From assembly GCA_020635035.1 (NCBI GenBank), contig JACKAO010000006.1, positions 1 to 64,000 on the forward strand: 64,000 nt of DNA. Reading direction: 5' to 3'. Shown here piece after piece: positions 9,706 through 18,905 of this stretch; position 1 is the first letter of the stretch, and the number at the start of each line of letters is the position of its first letter. This stretch comes from Calditrichia bacterium. GTDB lineage: Bacteria > Calditrichota > Calditrichia > Calditrichales > J004. The translations under genes were made by a program, and so were the position numbers. The notes beneath the pieces are model-generated. The model ran no database searches. It worked only from the letters and a program-made list of their open reading frames with translations, and had not been told where the DNA came from.

Positions 9706-9963
9706 GTTAATCTCCAGATGTGACTTCCAATTGTCTAAAACTTACTTTTCAATGTTCAAAATTTTACAGGTGAAGAGATAAAACGTAGTATGTGATGTGT
9801 ACATTCCGGAACAGAACAACTCTCTCGGTATTATTTAGGTTAATCTTAAAATATTTTTATTTAATTCTATTTTAAAAAATAGCTGAGACCGTCCGATTCT
9901 CTTTTTACATTACTGATTCAAAAATTGTATCTTGTAGCATTTCCCCATAAAGGTCATGTAAAA

Positions 9964-12900
9964 ATGAAAAAAAATTTTGGGAAATTATCGCATTTATTAG
10001 CCTTAAAACTGACGGCAATTTTTCTGATTCCTTCTGTACTATGGATTATCCTTTCAGATAAATTTGTTTTGCAGTTTTTCCAGGATGCCCGCCTGGTTAC
10101 TGAAATCCAGACTTACAAAGGCTGGTTCTATGTTGTCGTTATTGCCATACTTCTTTATTGGTATTCCTTAAGAGTTTATAAAAGACAGCACAAGCGTGAA
10201 CAGGATCTGGCAAACAGTGAACGTAAGAACTGGTCGCTGCTGGAGTATGCAGGTTTAAGTATCGGTTATTTTAATTTGCAGGGGGAATGTGTTCTTATTA
10301 ATAAAAAAGGCTGTGAATACCTGGAAGAAGAACCGGAAAACCTGGTTGGCAAAAGTGTTTTTGAGCTATTCGGAGAAGATACAGGCCAAAAGTTCTATGA
10401 GCGTATCCAATATGCTTCAGACAAAAAAATAGTTAAAACATACGAAGATGAAATTAATATAAATACATCCATGCTCTGGTTCTCATCAACCTTTGCCCCG
10501 ATCGCAGATAGTGATGGTAAAATAAGCGGTATTCAGATTATCTCAGCAGACATGACAGAATATAAAAAAGCTGAGAAAGAATTACGCGAAAGTGAAGCCC
10601 GCTGGCAATTTGCTTTGGAAGGGACAGGTGATGGTGTCTGGGATTGGGACATGAAAGGTGATAGTGTCTATTATTCAAAAAGATGGAAAGAGATGCTTGG
10701 TTTTGAAGATTTTGAAATTGGTACATCTCTGAATGAATGGAATAAGCGTATTCATCCGGATGACAAAAAAAGGGCTTATGCAGAATTAGATAAACACATC
10801 AAGGGAGACGCTCCCTTTTATGCCAGTGAACACAGGGTTTTATGTAAAGATGGAAATTATAAATGGGTTTTGGATCGCGGTAAAATAATTTCTTATACCG
10901 GTTCCGGAAAACCTGAAAGAATGATTGGAACACATTCTGATATAAGTACAAGAAAAACATATGAGAATGCTATAATTGAAAGCGAAATAAAATTTAAAAA
11001 TCTTTATAATTCAATGATTGAAGGAGTTGCTCTTCATGAATTAATTTTTAATAGTGACATGGAGGCTGTTGATTATAAGGTTATTGATGTAAATCCTGCT
11101 TTTGAGAATATACTTGGAATTTCTAAAGAACAGGTGATAGAAAAGGCATCAGGAGAAGCTTATGGTGTATCAGAACCACCTTATCTCAATAAATACAAAA
11201 AAGTAGCTTTATCAGGCAAAGCAGAACGTTTTGAAACGTATTTCAAAGATATGGATAAGTATTTCAAAATTTCTGTTTTCTCTACCGCTAAAAATAAATT
11301 TGCTACTATTTTTGAAGACATTACACTGCGGAAAAAGACAAGTGATGCGCTTGAAAAACAAATGGAGATTTTTGAAAAGATCATTAATAATATTCCTGTT
11401 ATTATCGGTTTTATAGAGAAAGATGGCGGTATAGCCATGGTAAATTCTCACATGGAAAAAGTTTTTGGCTGGACTTTTGAAGAGATTAAAAACCATCCGG
11501 ATATTTTCAGTGAATGGTATCCTGATCCGGAAACGAAAAAAAATGTGATGAAATATATCAATACTGCTGATGGTATGTTTAAGGAATTCCAAAGCAGGCG
11601 CAAGGATGGAAAATTACTGGACACGCTTTTTGCAAATGTGCTTTTATCCGATGGCCGGCGCATTGGTATTGGGCTGGACATGACTGAGAAGAAAAAACAG
11701 GAAAAAGAGTTACATGAAGCAGAGGGCCGGCTTAAATTAGCTATTAAAGCAAGTAATGTTGGCTTGTGGGACTGGGACCTTGTGACAAATGAAGTCCATT
11801 TCTCACCGGAATGGAAGAGTCAGATTGGGTATAATGACAATGAAATTGAGAACAGATTTGATGAGTGGGAAAAACGCCTTCATCCGGATGATGTTTCCCG
11901 AACGTTAAATCATATCAAAGCTTTTCTTAATGAGCCCTGGCCGGATTATTCAAACGAATTCAGATTAAAGCATAAAGATGGTTCTTACCGCTGGATTCTT
12001 GTTCGTGCAGATTTAATCTGCGATCATAACGGTAAACCGGTGCAAATGCTGGGCTCGCATATTGATATTACTGAGATGAAACAGACGCAGGTAACACTGC
12101 AAAACAGTGAAGAAAGATATCGGCGGATTGTTGAAACGGCCCGCGAAGGAATCTGGTTAATCGACAAAGACAGTGTGACCACCTTTGTTAATCAATCTCT
12201 GCTGGATATGCTTGGTTATGCCAGGGAAGAAATGATTGGTAAACTTTTTTATTCGTTTATGGATAGTGATGATATTGCCTTAGCGAAACAAAGTATTCAA
12301 CGCCGTAAAGCAGGCATGGCGGAACAGCATGAATTTAAGTTTAAAAAGAAAAACAATACGTTTATCTGGACACTGATCAATATTGCACCCATATTAAATT
12401 CTGATCTTAAATACAGCGGGTCACTGGCAATGCTTTCCGATATTACCGAACTGAAGACTTCTATAGCCAATCTTGAAGCATCCAGATCTGAGCTCAGGGC
12501 GTTAATACGTTATATCGACGATCTGATTGAAGAAGAACGTACCCAGTTGTCCAGAGATATACACGATGAATTGGGGCAGTTACTTACCGTCCTTAAAATA
12601 AGACTTTCGTTTATCGAAGAAGACGTAAAGGAAATCATACCGGATAAGAAGGAAGTGGATGCTAAATTTCTGGATGTAAATAATTTAATTGATTCTGCAG
12701 TTAAAAATGTAAATGATATTCTATCACGGTTACGCCCTGAAACACTCGACAAAGTGGGTCTTGAAGCATCACTTGAAACCCTTTCTGCTGATTTTTCGAG
12801 AAACACAGGGATTGCAACACAACTAAGAATTTTATCACCGGATATTTCCCTTGGCAGTAAAAAAGATCTTGCTGTTTACAGAATTATCCAGGAAGCATTA

Positions 12901-13137
12901 ACAAATATTGCCCGGCATGCGGATGCATCCAAAGCCGAACTGCTTTTAGAGAAAAGCCATAACCGGTTCAGGCTAAGAATCAGCGATAACGGGCATGGAA
13001 TAAAGAAAGCTAAAAAGACAACCAAGGTTCATTACGGGCTTATCGGAATGCGTGAACGGGCCCTTTCAATAGGTGGAATATTGAATATTGATTCCGATAC
13101 GGAAGGTACACGTATCCAAATGGATATCCCGTTGTAA
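9964..13137 (+). CDS. Membrane multi-PAS sensor kinase, NarL/DegS type (HisKA_3)
   Basis: The protein has about 1057 residues. Two membrane helices occur near residues 12-32 and 58-75 with a short loop outside. About six PAS modules follow, two of them PAS_3 copies that each carry a G(V/L)WDWD start and an HPDD motif. The end is HisKA_3 with SRDIHDELGQLLTVLK (acceptor His867) and a HATPase domain (DNGHGI, HYGLIGMRERA). HisKA_3 kinases pair with LuxR-family regulators, and one follows 39 bases downstream. ATG 9964 is preferred over an upstream in-frame TTG at 9925 because AAAGG lies about nine bases before it and the first membrane helix starts right after. The signal is unknown. Confidence 0.92.
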   Translation: MKKNFGKLSHLLALKLTAIFLIPSVLWIILSDKFVLQFFQDARLVTEIQTYKGWFYVVVIAILLYWYSLRVYKRQHKREQDLANSERKNWSLLEYAGLSIGYFNLQGECVLINKKGCEYLEEEPENLVGKSVFELFGEDTGQKFYERIQYASDKKIVKTYEDEININTSMLWFSSTFAPIADSDGKISGIQIISADMTEYKKAEKELRESEARWQFALEGTGDGVWDWDMKGDSVYYSKRWKEMLGFEDFEIGTSLNEWNKRIHPDDKKRAYAELDKHIKGDAPFYASEHRVLCKDGNYKWVLDRGKIISYTGSGKPERMIGTHSDISTRKTYENAIIESEIKFKNLYNSMIEGVALHELIFNSDMEAVDYKVIDVNPAFENILGISKEQVIEKASGEAYGVSEPPYLNKYKKVALSGKAERFETYFKDMDKYFKISVFSTAKNKFATIFEDITLRKKTSDALEKQMEIFEKIINNIPVIIGFIEKDGGIAMVNSHMEKVFGWTFEEIKNHPDIFSEWYPDPETKKNVMKYINTADGMFKEFQSRRKDGKLLDTLFANVLLSDGRRIGIGLDMTEKKKQEKELHEAEGRLKLAIKASNVGLWDWDLVTNEVHFSPEWKSQIGYNDNEIENRFDEWEKRLHPDDVSRTLNHIKAFLNEPWPDYSNEFRLKHKDGSYRWILVRADLICDHNGKPVQMLGSHIDITEMKQTQVTLQNSEERYRRIVETAREGIWLIDKDSVTTFVNQSLLDMLGYAREEMIGKLFYSFMDSDDIALAKQSIQRRKAGMAEQHEFKFKKKNNTFIWTLINIAPILNSDLKYSGSLAMLSDITELKTSIANLEASRSELRALIRYIDDLIEEERTQLSRDIHDELGQLLTVLKIRLSFIEEDVKEIIPDKKEVDAKFLDVNNLIDSAVKNVNDILSRLRPETLDKVGLEASLETLSADFSRNTGIATQLRILSPDISLGSKKDLAVYRIIQEALTNIARHADASKAELLLEKSHNRFRLRISDNGHGIKKAKKTTKVHYGLIGMRERALSIGGILNIDSDTEGTRIQMDIPL

Positions 13138-13176
13138 AAAGGCACTTTTTTAATTTAAACTAACCCGGGCAAATAT

Positions 13177-13809
13177 ATGAAACCACGCGTTTTTATTGCC
13201 GATGATCATGAGTTATTTCGAGAAGGAATAAAAGCATTAATTGAAAGAAAAGGCGAATACCAGATTGTAGGTGAATTAAAAAATGGAATTGGTCTGGTAG
13301 ATCTGCTTATTGAAAAATCGGCAGATATTTTGCTTCTTGATTTCTCAATGCCCGGGAAGAATGGTTTGGAATTAATACCGGAAATAAAAAATTTTATCCC
13401 CAATATTAAAATTCTTGTTGTAACAATGCATCCTGAAGAGCGCTTTGCAGTAAGATGTTTAAAAGCCGGAGCAGATGGTTACATGACAAAGAACAGTGCG
13501 GCTAAGGATCTTATCTTTGCAATAAGCAAAATCCTTAATGGCCGAAAATACATCAGTGATGAACTGGCACAGAAGCTTGCAGTGGACCTGGGTCAATCAG
13601 AATCCAAACCGCATGAAAATCTTTCAGACAGAGAATACCAGGTATTTGTAATGCTTGCACAGGGCAGAAGTAATAGTGAAATTTCTGAAGAACTGCATCT
13701 AAGCCCCAGCACGGTTAATACTTACCGAAATCGCATTAAAGAAAAAATGAAATTGGACAGTATTGCCGATATTATTCGTTACGCCCTCGAAAATAAACTG
13801 GTAGAATAA
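13177..13809 (+). CDS. LuxR/NarL-family response regulator
   Basis: The protein has 210 residues. The receiver domain has IADDHELFREG at the start, acceptor Asp55 in ILLLDFSMPG and a Lys in GYMTKNSA. The C-terminal LuxR helix-turn-helix at ~145-205 reads LSDREYQVFVMLAQGRSNSE and LHLSPSTVNTYRNRI. It is a DNA-binding transcription regulator and the probable phosphorylation target of the HisKA_3 kinase directly upstream. It is the only recognisable DNA-binding output in the 5.5-17 kb signalling island. Confidence 0.95.
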   Translation: MKPRVFIADDHELFREGIKALIERKGEYQIVGELKNGIGLVDLLIEKSADILLLDFSMPGKNGLELIPEIKNFIPNIKILVVTMHPEERFAVRCLKAGADGYMTKNSAAKDLIFAISKILNGRKYISDELAQKLAVDLGQSESKPHENLSDREYQVFVMLAQGRSNSEISEELHLSPSTVNTYRNRIKEKMKLDSIADIIRYALENKLVE

Positions 13810-13949
13810 ACACATTATATATTTTAAATGCTTTGTAGTAATTCTGCGACAGCCTGATACAAAAAATACTACACAATAATAGATGATTCCGCTATTCAGC
13901 GTTACTCTGCTTATTCCGAAATTTAGATAAGAACAAACATGGAAAAAGT

Positions 13950-16223
13950 ATGAGTTTTTTAAAAATACCCAAAAATGGAGTATCGGATATTGCAAAACGA
14001 ATGCAGGATGAGCTCGGATTATTTCAGGAAATTGTAGAACATGCAGTATCAGCCATCGTGGTTACAAATATGGATGGGCAAATTGTTTATGTAAATCAGG
14101 GCTTTTGTAAACAAACAGGATATTCCTTTGAAGAAGTCCGGGGGAAAAATCCTTCGATATTGCAGAGCGGCCTGACACATCGTGATGTTTTCCGGGAACT
14201 TTGGGAAACGCTGCTGAATAACGAAATGTGGCATGGAAATTTTGTAAACCGCCGTAAAGATGGCGAGCTTTTCTGGGAAGAAGCAACGATTTTCCCTGTA
14301 AAAAACAATAAAAACGAAAGTAAATTTTATGTTGCTATAAAGAAAAATATCAGTGATATAAGAACGCTTGAAAGTCAGCTGAATAATGAAAAAATGCTGC
14401 TGCATGCAGCGGTTAATAATCTGCAGGATATCTTTTTTACTTTTTCTCCGACAAAACAAATCTTACGCTGGAACACAGCTGCAAATAAAAATCTTGGTTA
14501 TACGGATGAAGAAATTAAAATTATGCAGCCATCTGATTACATATACAAGGATGATCTTTTTATCTACGAAGAATCGCTTAAGCGCCTGAAAGACAGGGAA
14601 CAGGATAAGGTTATATTGCGATTGCTTCACAAAGACGGAGAAATATTACCTGTCGAGTTTCATACATCGGTCATTAAAGATCAGAATGGACAGGTTATTG
14701 CTTTCACCGGCACAGGGCGTGATATCTCAGATAAGATTGCTGTAAAGCAGGAGCGTGAACGCCTGTTTGAAGTTGCACAGGATCTCATCGGAATTATGAC
14801 AATGGATGGAACTATCCTTGAACTTAATCCATCATGGAAAGAAATTTTGGGATGGGATAATACCGAACTTGTGGATAAAACGTTTTTAGATTTTATACAT
14901 CCGAATGATGTGCTTAAAACCAAAGATGCAATGGCTGCGTTGCAAAAAGGCAAAAAAATTACAGGACTGGTAAACAGGTATCTTTGTAAAGACGGCAGTT
15001 ATAAATGGCTTAGCTGGAATTCTACCCCTTATCTGCAGAATAATATCGTTTATGCCTTTGCACGGGATATAACCAACGAGCAGGAGCTTCAGGCGCAGTT
15101 ACTTCATACACAAAAAATGGAAGCAATCGGAACACTTGCCGGCGGAATAGCGCACGATTTTAATAATATCCTGGGTGCGATTGTAGGTTATGCCCAGTTG
15201 ATAAAATTATATCCTGATGCCGAAAAAAATGATACCTATATAGAGCAGGTTTTAATTGGTGCTGAAAGAGCAAAGGAGCTGGTGGCGCAAATTCTTGCAT
15301 TTAGCCGCAAACAGGAATTTAATCTTGATCAGCTTAAAATATCATCGCTGGTTAAAGAAGTTGTAAAACTGATCAAAGGATCGGTGCCCGGTAATATTAA
15401 AATTGAATATAATATATCAGATATGGATGGAATTATCCTGGGAGATTTTACGCAGATCCACCAGGTGATGATGAATATTGTGACAAATGCGGTTCAGGCT
15501 ATTAAATCAGAAACAGGAACAATATCAATTTCACTCGAAAAATGCGATATAAAAAAGAATAACAATAACCTTAAAATCCCAGTGGCAGATGGACAATATG
15601 TAAAAATTACAATAGTGGACAGCGGCAGTGGAATTCCGGAAAACGTCTTAAATAAAATTTTTGATCCTTTCTTTACAACCAAGGAAAAAGGAACAGGGCT
15701 CGGGCTTTCGGTGGTCGATGGGATTGTTAAAAATCATGGCGGACATGTTCTTGTCAGAAGTGAAAAAGAAGTTGGATCAACTTTTGAACTCTATTTTCCC
15801 AGGCATAATACTACCTGTGAAGAAAAATCAAAACCTGAAACGGCGATCATAAAAGGCAATGCAAAAATCATGATTGTGGATGATGAGCCATCAATTCTTG
15901 ATATATCAAAACGGATACTTTCTTCTGCAGGACACTCGGTTTTAACGTATCAGAACGCTGTTGATGCACTTGAATTTTTCAGAGACAATCCAGACAAAGT
16001 AGATGTTGTAATAAGCGACTTAATGATGCCCGATCTAAAGGGAAGTGATTTGCTTAAAGTTGTAAAAAAGATGAATGAATCGGTAGTTGTTGCTTTAATG
16101 ACCGGGTTTAATGAAGCTGAAGAGATGGAGAAAATGCGCGGGCTGGGTATAAATGAAATCATAAATAAGCCTTTTACCGCGCAGGAATTAACAAAAACAA
16201 TCGCAAATTTGACTATGAAATGA
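13950..16223 (+). CDS. Hybrid histidine kinase, three PAS - HisKA - HATPase - REC
   Basis: The protein has 757 residues: PAS 1 (~25-145, with MDGQIVYVNQGFCKQTGYS), PAS 2 (~150-265), PAS 3 (~270-385), HisKA with GGIAHDFNNILG and acceptor His402, HATPase (TNAVQAI, GTGLGLSVVDG) and a C-terminal receiver with acceptor Asp690 in VVISDLMMPDLKG. No membrane helix is present. The stop overlaps the start of the next gene by four bases (ATGA), so the small PAS protein is translationally coupled to it, and a stand-alone receiver follows. The three genes look like one split phosphorelay. The PAS ligands are unknown. Confidence 0.92.
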   Translation: MSFLKIPKNGVSDIAKRMQDELGLFQEIVEHAVSAIVVTNMDGQIVYVNQGFCKQTGYSFEEVRGKNPSILQSGLTHRDVFRELWETLLNNEMWHGNFVNRRKDGELFWEEATIFPVKNNKNESKFYVAIKKNISDIRTLESQLNNEKMLLHAAVNNLQDIFFTFSPTKQILRWNTAANKNLGYTDEEIKIMQPSDYIYKDDLFIYEESLKRLKDREQDKVILRLLHKDGEILPVEFHTSVIKDQNGQVIAFTGTGRDISDKIAVKQERERLFEVAQDLIGIMTMDGTILELNPSWKEILGWDNTELVDKTFLDFIHPNDVLKTKDAMAALQKGKKITGLVNRYLCKDGSYKWLSWNSTPYLQNNIVYAFARDITNEQELQAQLLHTQKMEAIGTLAGGIAHDFNNILGAIVGYAQLIKLYPDAEKNDTYIEQVLIGAERAKELVAQILAFSRKQEFNLDQLKISSLVKEVVKLIKGSVPGNIKIEYNISDMDGIILGDFTQIHQVMMNIVTNAVQAIKSETGTISISLEKCDIKKNNNNLKIPVADGQYVKITIVDSGSGIPENVLNKIFDPFFTTKEKGTGLGLSVVDGIVKNHGGHVLVRSEKEVGSTFELYFPRHNTTCEEKSKPETAIIKGNAKIMIVDDEPSILDISKRILSSAGHSVLTYQNAVDALEFFRDNPDKVDVVISDLMMPDLKGSDLLKVVKKMNESVVVALMTGFNEAEEMEKMRGLGINEIINKPFTAQELTKTIANLTMK

Positions 16224-16708
16224 AAAGAATCTGCGCCTGGTGCAATACGGAAATAAGTAATACAAAAGCTGAAATATTGGATTATTCGCATGGAATTTGT
16301 GCTTCTTGCGCCGAGCTGCTGATCTTAAATTTTAAAATCCCGCTGGATGTTTTTTTACATGAAATGAATGTTCCTGTATTAATTGTTGATAGTAAGGGGA
16401 AAATTAAGGAAGCAAATAAAACCGCAAAAAATTTTTTCGGTGAAGATACATTTACAAATATCAAAGCAGGGGATCTGCTTGAATGTAAAAATGCAAAATT
16501 AGCCGGTGGCTGTGGTAATACGCCAAACTGCAGTGGATGCGCATTGAGAAATCTTATCTTTGAAACATACCTTACAGGACAAAAACTATCTAATATGGAA
16601 ATTCAAATTGACAGAAAAACAGAAGGCACATATAAAAAATTAATGATGAATATTTCCACCGAAAAGACCGGTGAGTATGTGTATTTAATAATCAACAGTT
16701 TACTTTAA
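16220..16708 (+). CDS. Cysteine-rich PAS-domain protein with SHGIC zinc-finger-like N-terminus
   Basis: The protein has 162 residues. The N-terminus has CAWC, then SHGICASC about 20 residues later, a four-cysteine motif often found at the ends of PAS kinases and regulators and likely to bind zinc. A PAS fold follows (FLHEMNVPVLIVDSKGKI), carrying a second cluster, CX8CX5CX2C, at about residues 90-110. That second motif is common in a PAS subfamily and could hold a metal or Fe-S cluster or form redox-active disulfides. There is no kinase, DNA-binding or enzymatic domain. It is coupled by ATGA overlap to the hybrid kinase and is followed 20 bases later by a receiver, so it is probably a sensory subunit of that relay. 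Confidence 0.8.
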   Translation: MKRICAWCNTEISNTKAEILDYSHGICASCAELLILNFKIPLDVFLHEMNVPVLIVDSKGKIKEANKTAKNFFGEDTFTNIKAGDLLECKNAKLAGGCGNTPNCSGCALRNLIFETYLTGQKLSNMEIQIDRKTEGTYKKLMMNISTEKTGEYVYLIINSLL

Positions 16709-16728
16709 CTTATTAAACAGGATGGAAT

Positions 16729-17118
16729 GTGGAGATCAGGGATAACTCGTTAAAAAGCCTGATGGTTGTGGATGATGATGACCAGCTCAGAAATTTATTA
16801 AAAGAAATATTTTCAAGGATAAATTACCAGGTGATTACTGCTTGTGATGGTGCAGATGCATTAAAAAAAATGATGCAGGTGAAAGTAGACCTTGTTATAC
16901 TGGACTTAATAATGCCTGAAAAGGAAGGGATTGAAACATTGTCTGATATCCGCGTTAATTATCCTGAAACTAAAATAATGGCAGTGTCCGGTGGAAGTCA
17001 TCAGCTGAATGCTCCGATGCTTTTAAATATTGCACAAACTCTTGGGGCAGATGACGTATTAAAAAAACCATTCGATCTGAATGAAATTATTGAAGCGGTT
17101 GATAAACTTTTAAACTGA
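16729..17118 (+). CDS. Single-domain response regulator (CheY-like)
   Basis: The protein has 129 residues and is a lone receiver: MVVDDDDQLRNLL, acceptor Asp59 in LVILDLIMPEKEG, and the Lys in DDVLKKPFDL. It has no output domain, so it would act as a phosphate shuttle or by protein binding. The start is GTG with AGGATGG just upstream; no in-frame ATG occurs before the receiver strand. It is the last gene of the hybrid-kinase operon, which ends at a hairpin terminator directly after it. Confidence 0.92.
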   Translation: MEIRDNSLKSLMVVDDDDQLRNLLKEIFSRINYQVITACDGADALKKMMQVKVDLVILDLIMPEKEGIETLSDIRVNYPETKIMAVSGGSHQLNAPMLLNIAQTLGADDVLKKPFDLNEIIEAVDKLLN

Positions 17119-17134
17119 CCCAATTCATTCCAGT

Positions 17135-17190
17135 AAAAGGGAAACTAAAATGTCGGCAGGTTATAAATATTTTTGGTTTCCCTTTTTTTA
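17135..17190 (+). terminator. Rho-independent terminator after the kinase operon
   Basis: AAAAGGGAAAC at 17135-17145 pairs perfectly with GTTTCCCTTTT at 17176-17186, and the T run continues to 17189. The loop of 30 bases is long but the stem and U-tract are clear. It separates the signalling operon from the outer-membrane protein gene that follows. Confidence 0.75.
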
Positions 17191-17264
17191 TTGTTCATAT
17201 TTATTCCATACCCGCAGATTGATATTCAAAGCTCTCATAATTTAGTTTAAGGATTCGGGCCGCT

Positions 17265-18422
17265 ATGCGTATTCAAAACGTGTTTAAGCAATTCGGTATT
17301 CTTCTTATATTATCTTTTCTTTTTGCAAAAACATCACCGGCACAGGATAGTAACCAAATAAAGATTTTTGGATATTTTCAAAATACACTTCAGGCATGGA
17401 GTAAATACACTCATGCACCAGCACACAGCACATTTAATACACAGCAGCTTAATATTTTTTTCCAGAAAGATTTGAACCGAAGCTGGACAGCTTTTATAAA
17501 TATCGAATTTTTAAACAATTTTTCATCACAAAAACACTGGGGATCATTGAATCTTGAAGAAGTATGGGTAAGGTATCATTATGATTATAATTTTAATCTG
17601 AAATTGGGATTATTAACGCCTGTATTTAATAATCTGAATGAAATTAAAAATAAAACTCCCGTTTTGCCTTATATTATAAGACCTTTATCGTATGAAACTT
17701 CTTTTAATGAATTTATCCCGGTTGAAGTGCTTACCCCAACCCAGGCATATGCTCAGGCTTATGGATTTATACGATTAAATTCTCTCAAACTCGACTATGC
17801 TTTTTATGTTGGAAACAGCCCAAATATTAATGATAAGCAGGGTAACGGACAGACCGGTACGGATACAACTTTTGCATTTCTTTATGGCGGGCGTGTGGGC
17901 ATGCGTTTTAATCGCTTAAAAATGGGTGTTTCAGGAAGCTATGATAAGGACGATTTGTTCCAGGGAGAAGCATTGGTGAATATGCCGGATAATGTTAATT
18001 TTCGACAAATTCCAAAAACAAGGATTGGTGCTGATCTTTCTTATGATTATGATGATTTTTCTTTTGAAGGCGAATTAATCAATGTAGATATGGAAAAAAA
18101 TTCTTCCCTTTCTGCTGATTTAAATTTTTACTATGCTACATTGGGTTATCATATCGCAGATGGTTTATTTTCATATGCTACCTACTGGTTTCTGGAAGAA
18201 GATCTTACATTAAATGTACCCGTCGCGTATGAAAAAGAATATGAAGAAATTTCTGTATACTCGTTTGGTCTTTCTCAGCGTTTGTTGGATGAATTAGTGC
18301 TTAAAGTCCAGTTTGCCCGGGTTGAAAGCGATCAGACTGTAAATATTTTCAATGAAAATCTGGTTTTTAAAAACCATGACAATTTTAATATTTTTGCACT
18401 TGCAGTTTCTGTGATTTTTTAA
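17265..18422 (+). CDS. Outer-membrane beta-barrel protein (porin-like)
   Basis: The protein has 385 residues. It has a signal peptide ending SPA with Gln at +1, then alternating hydrophobic/aromatic strands throughout (for example FGYFQNTLQAW, WTAFINIEFLNN, LKLGLLTPVFNN) and a terminal strand ending in FALAVSVIF with the C-terminal Phe expected for BamA-dependent barrels. The features fit a 12-18 strand porin, with no conserved specificity motif that I recognise. A short PstS-like binding protein gene follows 15 bases later, so both may handle the same small anion. It is a separate type from the barrel at 22402, although both are paired with a binding protein. Confidence 0.75.
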   Translation: MRIQNVFKQFGILLILSFLFAKTSPAQDSNQIKIFGYFQNTLQAWSKYTHAPAHSTFNTQQLNIFFQKDLNRSWTAFINIEFLNNFSSQKHWGSLNLEEVWVRYHYDYNFNLKLGLLTPVFNNLNEIKNKTPVLPYIIRPLSYETSFNEFIPVEVLTPTQAYAQAYGFIRLNSLKLDYAFYVGNSPNINDKQGNGQTGTDTTFAFLYGGRVGMRFNRLKMGVSGSYDKDDLFQGEALVNMPDNVNFRQIPKTRIGADLSYDYDDFSFEGELINVDMEKNSSLSADLNFYYATLGYHIADGLFSYATYWFLEEDLTLNVPVAYEKEYEEISVYSFGLSQRLLDELVLKVQFARVESDQTVNIFNENLVFKNHDNFNIFALAVSVIF

Positions 18423-18437
18423 ATTAATAGGAAAATC

Positions 18438-18857
18438 TTGAAGGTAAAATTATTAGCAACAATTATTTTTCTGCTGTTTCTTGTTATCCACTCCAATGCA
18501 CAGATTGCTGTAATCGCTAATAAATCAGTGCCGGTTGATACCATTAGCAAAGTCGAGTTACTCGATTTTTACATCGGAGACATTAAAGAATGGAATGATA
18601 ACCGTCCTGTTGTATTGGTCGATTTTTCGACTGCTACCGACACAAAATCAAATTTTTATAAATTTATTGGAAGACGTTCTTCCCGAATAAAGTCAATTTG
18701 GATAAAAAAAATGTTATCCGGTGAAGGGGATCCGCCTATCTTCCTGGAAAATACAGATGAGATGATCAGGAAAATTGCAAAAACACCCGGGGCGATTGGC
18801 TATGCTGACCTGAAAGAAATCAATAAAACTGTTAAAGTTTTGCTTGTTATTAAATAA
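18438..18857 (+). CDS. Short PstS-like periplasmic substrate-binding protein
   Basis: The protein has 139 residues with a signal peptide ending SNA and Gln at +1. The mature part follows the small PstS-like family: VIANKSVPVDTISKVELLDFY, then FYKFIGRRSSRIKSIWIKKMLSGEGDPP, then KTPGAIGYADL near the end. Full PstS proteins are about twice this size, so only one lobe-sized unit is present, which is usual in this family. No PstA, PstB or PstC gene is nearby, so a sensory role is more likely than transport. The start is TTG, supported by AGGA seven bases upstream; no ATG is available before the signal peptide. Confidence 0.8.
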   Translation: MKVKLLATIIFLLFLVIHSNAQIAVIANKSVPVDTISKVELLDFYIGDIKEWNDNRPVVLVDFSTATDTKSNFYKFIGRRSSRIKSIWIKKMLSGEGDPPIFLENTDEMIRKIAKTPGAIGYADLKEINKTVKVLLVIK

Positions 18858-18881
18858 AAAAAGGGGCATGATTCATGCCCC
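18856..18881 (-). terminator. Rho-independent terminator for the chemoreceptor gene
   Basis: GGGGCATG (18863-18870) and CATGCCCC (18874-18881) form an 8-bp stem with a 3-base loop. On the minus strand the stem is followed by seven T (A7 at 18856-18862), giving a textbook terminator 25 bases past the chemoreceptor stop. On the plus strand no T run follows, but the hairpin overlaps the end of the opposing gene. Confidence 0.85.
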
Positions 18882-18905
18882 TAGTAAAGACCAGACTATC
18901 TTAAT

